Part shown: positions 57,882 to 64,000 of the stretch, one piece after another | Numbering within the stretch: the stretch's first letter is position 1 | Layout: every line of letters begins with the position of its first letter | Source of the DNA: Karstenula rhodostoma CBS 690.94 | Lineage: Eukaryota > Ascomycota > Dothideomycetes > Pleosporales > Didymosphaeriaceae | DNA: 64,000 bases | Assembly: GCA_010093485.1 (NCBI GenBank) | Contig: MU001496.1 | Location: forward strand, 710,685-774,684 | Direction of reading: 5' to 3' | Notes under the pieces: generated by a model | What the model saw: the letters and a program-made list of their open reading frames with translations, nothing else | The model's database searches: none | What the model was told of the DNA's origin: nothing | Translations under genes and position numbers: made by a program

Positions 57882-60800
57882 ATGCAAGCGCCCCAGCCAG
57901 GCCCATCTGGGGGCGCGCCTTCCACCTCGTCTCCCCCGCGAGCAAAGCCTGCCTTCCTCGCTGCTCTTGCCCTCCCTTCGTTTGCGTCCTTCACGCGCTC
58001 GCAAGCTGCGCAGACTGCACCACCCGCCGCCGTCCAATCCCCAGTGCGACGGAAGCCCCTGCCACCAGGATCGCCCGTTGTGGGACGATACTCGCCGGCT
58101 GAATTCAACAACGGCACTGGCGTCGCACCCGAGAGACAGAGCGGGAGCAATATCCTTAACCCACTGTCCCAAGACCCTCGCCGCGCCGCTGCACTGCCCT
58201 CTCCCGCCTCCAGCACCGCTCTCGTCGACTTGATACCGCGCAACCTTGACGAGTGAGTCCTACTGCCCCAACCCGCCGCTTGGACGCCCACGTACTGACG
58301 GCCCTTCTAGACAGCCCCACGGTCGGACTCCCTTGACTGCCACCGCCCCGAAACTTCCTGTCAGGCAGAGTTCGCTCTCTGCCTCATCGCACAACGGCCG
58401 CGTTTCCTCGGGCCCTACACCAAGGCATGATCGGTCTGTCAGCAGCTTCCAAGCACACCGACAGAGCAGACTAGAAGAACTGAGATTCTCGGCGAAAGGA
58501 CAGCACGCGCGTTCACCTACTATGCCGAATATGCCAGTATACAACACAGCAGAAGTCCGACCACCTAACTTACGATTGAAATTGGACGGAGTGACCGAGG
58601 ATTTTATTGACGATCTGTACGATACGGACGAAGATTTCGAGGAAGAACAGGCGAGACCTGTCAAACCCAAGTCCCCGGCCGCAGGGTTCACTTCATTCTT
58701 CGGTTGGAACTCAGCCAAACAAAACGGCGCCGAGTCGCCCACAACCACATTCTCGGAGAAGTCTTTGTCGCCGGCTGCTTCCCCGCGTTTCCCTAAGCAA
58801 CCAGGCATGCATGCTAAGACAAAGCCCACTGGCCTAAACATACCTACGGCAAATTCCTTGTCTCAGCCATCTTACTTCAACGTTCCTGGAACGCCACTTC
58901 TGTCATCGTCGCCCCAAATGAACGCCCACGTCGAAGAGCTCGAGCGCGAGCTTCGTGAGGTCAGCTCAGAGCTGGCTGGGTCCATCCGGAGGGAGCTGGA
59001 GCTGGAAGACGAGGTCGAGCGATGGAAATCAGAAACCATGACCACAATGTCGGTGGACAACCGAAGGACGAGCGATTACTATTCGGACTCGGGTGCTAGT
59101 TCTATACGCTTCCCCATCTCAGACCCTGAGAGCAAGCTGGAGGAGGTCGAGACGCTGCGTAGGAAAGCAGAGCAAGAACGCGCCACCTTGAAGGTCCAGA
59201 TGGCAGAACGCTTGCAAGAGGAACTGCGGCGTCGTCGCGATCTTGAAGAGCAAGTCCAGCAACTTGAAGACAAGGTCAGCGGTCCATCTGATACATCTGC
59301 TGCCGGTGGCTCCAAAGTCAAAGAGCTCGAGGCCTCTTTACAAGATGCCCAGAGACGTTTGGCTGAAGAAAGACAGGTCAAAGAGAACTTTGAAGATCTA
59401 TTGACAGCCCTTCGGGATGAGCTTGAACAACACCGCAACGAACGAGACAATCTCCGCGACGAGGTAGTGCCACAGCTTAGAGCTCGCCTCAAAGGCTTGG
59501 AGTCCGAAGCCGCCGATACACAAAGCCTCGTGTACGAGTCAACGCGTATGCAACAGGAAATCCAGCAACTGCGAACAGAGAATCAACTGCTCGCCAGCGC
59601 GCGGAGGATGCAGCAGGATATGCCACAGCAAGGAAGTCGCTTTCAACCGATCGGAGCTATTGCCGAGGAAGGAGAATCTCCCCAGACGACCAATCCGCGT
59701 GTGGGTCTGTCGAGGTCAAACTCCCTTGCCCGAAGCTCGGGCTTCGCTAGCAAGAGGGGCTCACTCCAGCGGTCCAACTCGGTCAAAGATAAATCAGGCG
59801 CCGTATCGCCCCTAGAGGGCGCGTCTCCCCTCGTGGTGGGCAATCCTGTGAAGGAGCTGGAAGAGCAACGGGATGCCCTTCACAAGGCTCTCAAGCACCT
59901 TCTGCAACGACAGGAGATGCAGCAAAGAGACTTCGAGAGGCGCATCAAGGAATTGGAAATGGAGCGAGACAATGCCTTGAATCTCACCCCTAGGCGTACG
60001 GCATTCCATAAGGAGGTTGCCAGCTTGAGGGGGGAGGTCAACTCACTCAGACAAAGAGCTGATGATGCTCTTGAACAGAAGTTCCAGTGCGAAAATGGCC
60101 TCCGTGGACTGCGCATGGACCTGGATCGTGCCCAACAAGAGACTTCGTCTCTTCGCGAACTTCTGACCGAGAACGACATTACCATACCTGAGATTCGGAT
60201 CGAAAACCAACCCATCTCGCTCGACAGATCGTACAACGAACTGCGCACCACGCACGCCCTGTCGCTCGCCCGCATCAAGCAGATGGAGTCGGAAGATTCG
60301 TTGGACGATGCCAGTGAGGAGGCTGAGCGGACCCTAGATCTGCTGAAGCGAAGCATTTCGGATGCGGAAGCAGAGCGCGATTATGCGCAAAACGAAGCCG
60401 AGCAGTATCGCCAACAGGCCCGAGCACTGCAACGATCCGAGCTTCAACACTTGGGCAAGGAACAGCATCTGAGCAGTGAGCTTTTTGCAGCAGCTACTCG
60501 CATGGACGAACTTTCTAGCAAGATCCAGCAGCAACTTGAGTCGAATCGAGCACTGCGCAAGCGACTGACGGATGCGGTCGCACGTGGTGAGCAAGAGCAG
60601 GAAAAGTCGACAGAAAAAATCATTGAGCTGGAGCGACGCCTCAAGAGCGCGGAAGAGAAGGTCATGACTGCTCAGCAATCGTCCGAGGAGGCCATCTCCA
60701 AGCATGAGGTCGAGGTGCAGGCTATTAAGGAGAGCAACACGAACCAACTGCGCCGCGCGAAGTCTGGCCTGCTCGGTTCCGCTGCTTTGTCGCCGAAGAT

Positions 60801-61154
60801 GCCGACCTCGCCGGTGTTTGCACAAAGGGCGCCTCGCCTCAGCCAGACCACGAGTGGGCCAGCGATGTCCATGGCTGAAGCCACTAGGACCGAGCTCCTT
60901 GAAAAGCGTGTTGAGGAGCTTGAGAAGGCTCTGAGAGACGCTGACCACGAAATGGAGGAGGTTGTGGGTCGGATGAACATGGCTCAGATGGAGGTTGCTG
61001 ATCTCCAGTTCCAGAGGTAAGTCCCATTGGAATTGTGCGACCGACAGGTTCCTAACTTGATTGCAGAGACGAAGCCATGATGCAGACCAGGAAGCTCCAG
61101 GCCGATATTGTCGCCGAACGCGAAAAGGTCCAAGCCCTCATGACCCGAGCATAA
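57882..61154 (+). CDS. large coiled-coil protein
   Basis: Exons 57882-58252, 58311-61016 and 61067-61154 total 3165 nt, 1054 aa. The introns are 58 and 50 nt, both phase 2. The ATG at 57882 is the first in frame. The GTG 13 codons earlier is not used. The first 350 residues are Pro/Ser-rich and disordered, with one acidic patch (DDLYDTDEDFEEEQ) and the motif GFTSFFGWNSAKQN. From about residue 355 to the end there are long heptad stretches with few breaks (for example ELERELREVSSELAGSIRRE; VEELEKALRDADHEMEEVVG). Proteins of this type are annotated in aspergilli as M-protein-repeat or polarity-associated coiled-coil proteins. I cannot assign a precise role. It is probably a cytoskeletal, tip or septum scaffold. 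Confidence 0.85.
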
Positions 61155-62759
61155 TGTTGATTACGATGCATAACGCTGAGCGTTGGACACGACTCTCCCC
61201 ACTTCACTTGGCCCACTATAATATTTACCTTGTATTCAGACACGGCTGTGTCTGCTCTTAGCATGCGTTTGGACACTTGGCGTTTCCTGGACATGGCATT
61301 TACACTGGAGCAAGGGTTACATTCTCGTCTTATTCTGCATCACATGCCCCGTCGGCGAGGCAATTGCCCGCGGCGGTGGCCCTAGTCCTCGGACGCATTC
61401 GATGGGTGGTCCGATTGTGGCCACCGGTTATATACCCTTTCTCGGGTGACAGATGCATGGCGCAATAGCTTTGCGAGTTTTGTCTACCATTGTACCGTTT
61501 GATTACCGGGCGAGCAGCAGATTACTATTGTACATGATGATTTAATGTTTGGATGCTCGATGCTCGACATTGGTGGGAGGAGAGGTGTAGCAGTAGGGGG
61601 GAGACCAATGGAAGCATTGCCGCGCGCAAAGAGGGTTTATTTTTTTCAGGAATTGTGTGAAATGCATGCAGTGTGATGCAGGTAAGAGGGTGCCAGACGC
61701 CTGGGCTGCGGTTTGACAGGCGTAGCGCATTGGGAGTGGGAGCGAGTTCGCGTTCTGTGCCATGGGACGATGTAGCGTCGTGGAGGGTTACAAGGGAGCA
61801 TGGGCGGGAGGATGGCGCGATGTAGGCTATCGAATCAATAGAGGGCGGTCATACAGACGCATGCCTGCGGACGGTGGTGTACATGTCGGTGCAATGCAAT
61901 CAGCGCTGGCCGACGCTGTGGACGTTTATAGTTGTGCATCTGCCACGGCGGTCGCGTGCGTGCGTAGGGCAGTAGGGCAACAGGGTAACAGTAACAATGG
62001 GAGCTGGCGGTGCCGTGTGTTGCTCAAGCTGGCAATAACAGACGAATGCGCACGTGGCGGAATGCGCATGTCTTGTCCCAGGCTTGGTGAGGTGTGCAGC
62101 CATGGCTGGGCTGGGCTGGGCCGAGCATCGGGGCCTCCCTATCGATACGCGGCAGCGGTCCGCGGTGTGTGTACTGGAGCGGGGAGGGAGGGGAGAAGAG
62201 AGGAGAGAGGAGAGAGGAGAGGAAGGGAGAGGCGGGGAGGGGGAGGGCGCACGGGGCTACAGCGTAACGCAGACGTACGGTGCAGAGGGTCGCGCAAAGG
62301 GCATGCAGGGCGCCATGTGCAGACGTCTATTCCTCGCCGCGCTCGCATCGCCTTCGCATCGCAGGCTGCCCGCGGTGAAGAGCGCCGCACCGTCCGTCTC
62401 TGCACTAAGTGTGCGCTAAACTGCATGGGACGCCGCCCATCGTCTCGCCGTTTGAGTTATCCCTGACTTCGAGCTGTCTTGCGACCGACTCCCTTCTCCC
62501 GTGTGCTCCTTTCCCCTTCACTTGACTGTGCTGCTCGCTCGTGCACTACCCACCCGTGCTCGGCGACACTGTAGACAGCGTGTTCCTGGGCAGCTGCGAC
62601 CTGACCCGACCTGTCTGTTCCTGCCAGCATTACGCCCACGCCCCTCGAATTGCGGCCACATCCTTCGCCCGCACCCCCCATCCCACCACGGCCGCCAGAC
62701 ACGCCACGCCCACCTGAGGACGCCATCTTGCGGCCCCTCCACGCCGACGGCAGCCCGCC
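61155..62759. other. intergenic region and long leader of the COT-1 kinase gene
   Basis: No gene is seen in 1.6 kb. It contains an uninterrupted 52-nt purine run (62181-62232) and a C-rich 5' leader of about 250 nt before the kinase start, usual for this gene type. Confidence 0.55.
62181..62232 (+). repeat. polypurine tract (GA-rich, 52 nt)
   Basis: The plus strand carries only G and A from 62181 to 62232, then one C, then a further 14-nt G/A run. Mirror-like GAGAGGAGAGAGGAGAG sequence in the middle could form triplex DNA. It lies about 530-580 nt before the kinase ATG. Confidence 0.85.
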
Positions 62760-62794
62760 ATGAACAACCACCAGCAGCAACAGCAGCAACAGCA

Positions 62795-62825
<31 letters not shown>

Positions 62826-64000
62826 GGCAACCGCCTCAATCTTGCCTTTGGCTTCGGCGGCGGTGAACGACAGCAGCCGTACCCCACCACGCCGTCCACC
62901 TTCCCCCAGCCCGTCTACCCAAACCAGGCCGGCCAACAGGAGGTGTGGGGTGCTCAGCAGGGCAATGGATACGCGGGCGGCAATGGCTACTTCGTGAACC
63001 CCTACCAGCAGGCCCAATACCAGGGACAACAGGGGAACTTGCAGGCCCCCAATGCTGGCCGCTTCAACGAAGCTGCCAATGGTCTTGCCCAGCAGTTCCA
63101 GCAGCAACATCTCGGCGGCAACGGTCGTTCGGGGAGTCCTTACGGCGGCCGCCAGCCCTCGCCGAACCAGCAGCGGCCTCGGACTGCTGACAACAGGGGC
63201 TTCCCGTATGGAGGGGGATATGGTCACCACCCACGACAGCCCTCGCTGAACGACGAGGAACCTCCGCCAAAGACGCCCGAGAAGTATTCGGACAATGTGC
63301 TGCGCCAGGGCAAGGTCTCGGTCAACCTTGTCAGCACCTTCTTCAAGGACAGTGTGCAACGAGCGCGGGACCGCAACCAGCGGTACGTAGACCTGAATGG
63401 AATGTTGCAAGATACGCAGCTAACGTTGGCGTAGTGCTTTGGAACTAGAATCCATCATGAAGGAGCCGTCCATATCCGACAACCGCAAAGCCCAGAAGGA
63501 GCAGTCCATGCGGCGACAAGAGGCCGAATACCTTCGCTTCCTCCGAACCAAGGAGCGACCGGAGAACTTTTCAACACTCAAGATTATTGGCAAGGGTGCT
63601 TTTGGAGAGGTCAAGCTTGTCCAAAGGAGGAACGATGGCAAGATCTATGCTCTCAAGTCGCTTGTCAAGGCTGAAATGGTTCGTTCCACGCCCTGCCTCG
63701 CTCGCATGCGCGTATGCTAACTATCGGCAGTTCAAGAAGGACCAGCTCGCCCACGTCCGCTCGGAGCGTGACATTCTCGCCGAGTCGGACAGCCCATGGG
63801 TCGTCAAGCTGCACACGACTTTCCAAGACAGCACCTTCCTTTACATGCTTATGGAGTTCTTGCCCGGAGGCGATTTGATGACTATGCTGATCAAGTACGA
63901 AATCTTCACCGAAGACATCACGCGTTTTTATATGGCCGAAATCACTCTTGCCATAGAGGCTGTGCACAAGCTTGGGTTCATCCATCGGTAAGCCAAACCC
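62760..64000 (+). CDS. cot1: NDR/LATS-family kinase COT-1 (Orb6/Cbk1 type), 5' part
   Basis: Inferred exons are 62760-63382, 63435-63678 and 63731-63987. The gene continues past the window end, with a GTAAGC donor at 63988. The N-terminal 200 residues are Gln/Asn/Gly/Tyr-rich with an opening poly-Gln run. The Mob-binding region precedes the kinase ([20 protein letters not shown], then [20 protein letters not shown]). The kinase begins [20 protein letters not shown], with [10 protein letters not shown] and [14 protein letters not shown], and reaches GFIHR, just before the HRD catalytic loop. The second intron uses an unusual GTTCGT donor. Family members, with Mob2, control polarised hyphal tip growth and branching. 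The 5' leader is long and C-rich. Confidence 0.95.
62772..62825 (+). repeat. CAG/CAA repeat coding for 18 glutamines
   Basis: Eighteen consecutive Gln codons directly follow MNNH in the kinase. The last ten or so are pure CAG, and CAA interruptions occur in the first half. Confidence 0.9.

Noticed and set aside
62457..63410. Open frame of 317 codons antisense to the COT-1 kinase
   Set aside because: It is a shadow of the CAG-rich exon, giving poly-Leu. The plus-strand kinase is clear.
1..64000. CRISPR array or prokaryotic defence system
   Set aside because: The window is eukaryotic nuclear DNA. The repeats found are short tandem or inverted repeats without spacer-repeat order.

Overview
The window is nuclear DNA of a filamentous ascomycete. 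The genes carry many short introns (mostly 46-60 nt, GT...AG, with CTAAC/CTGAC-like branch sites), there are no operons, and the content is typical of Pezizomycotina: Zn2Cys6 regulators, a COT-1-type kinase, a PKC with HR1-C2-C1-C1-kinase layout, and an SPX-ankyrin-GDPD protein. A dothideomycete is my best guess, from the general look of the proteins only. Exon coordinates below were derived by hand from reading frames, splice signals and family conservation.

Layout. 1-2127: the 3' part of a Zn2Cys6 regulator. 3083-4913: a patatin-like protein that appears to lack its catalytic serine. 5059-12677: on the minus strand, a secreted GH35 beta-galactosidase and a second Zn2Cys6 regulator. 14942-16003: an atypical SDR/epimerase. 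17016-20901: protein kinase C. 20902-25170: about 4 kb with no intact gene, holding a G28 run and a nonsense-interrupted gene for a small Cys-rich GPI-type protein. 25171-26328: a secreted GH105 hydrolase. 27678-31351: a GDE1-like phosphodiesterase. 32481-36183: a head-to-head pair, XAP5/FAM50 and a UBA/AT-hook protein.

36943-50161 is the accessory-looking part. Two copies of a TA-flanked inverted-repeat element (MITE-like, 251 and 262 bp) bracket it. Between them lie a chitin deacetylase gene with three frame breaks in its N-terminal part, a membrane-anchored lysozyme-like protein, an aldo-keto reductase, a DUF3605 protein and a cytochrome P450 whose last intron ends in GG instead of AG. 50965-64000 returns to housekeeping genes: a four-pass membrane protein, a small mitochondrial membrane protein, ESCRT-I VPS37, a large coiled-coil protein and the 5' part of a COT-1/NDR kinase.

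There is no operon-style cooperation. Loose themes are carbohydrate and wall metabolism (GH35, GH105, chitin deacetylase, lysozyme-like protein), wall-integrity and polarity signalling (PKC, COT-1 kinase) and phosphate/lipid metabolism (GDE1-like, patatin-like). The most noteworthy signals are the unlabelled MITE family with two TIR subtypes, three damaged genes near or between the copies, and a patatin-fold protein that looks catalytically dead.
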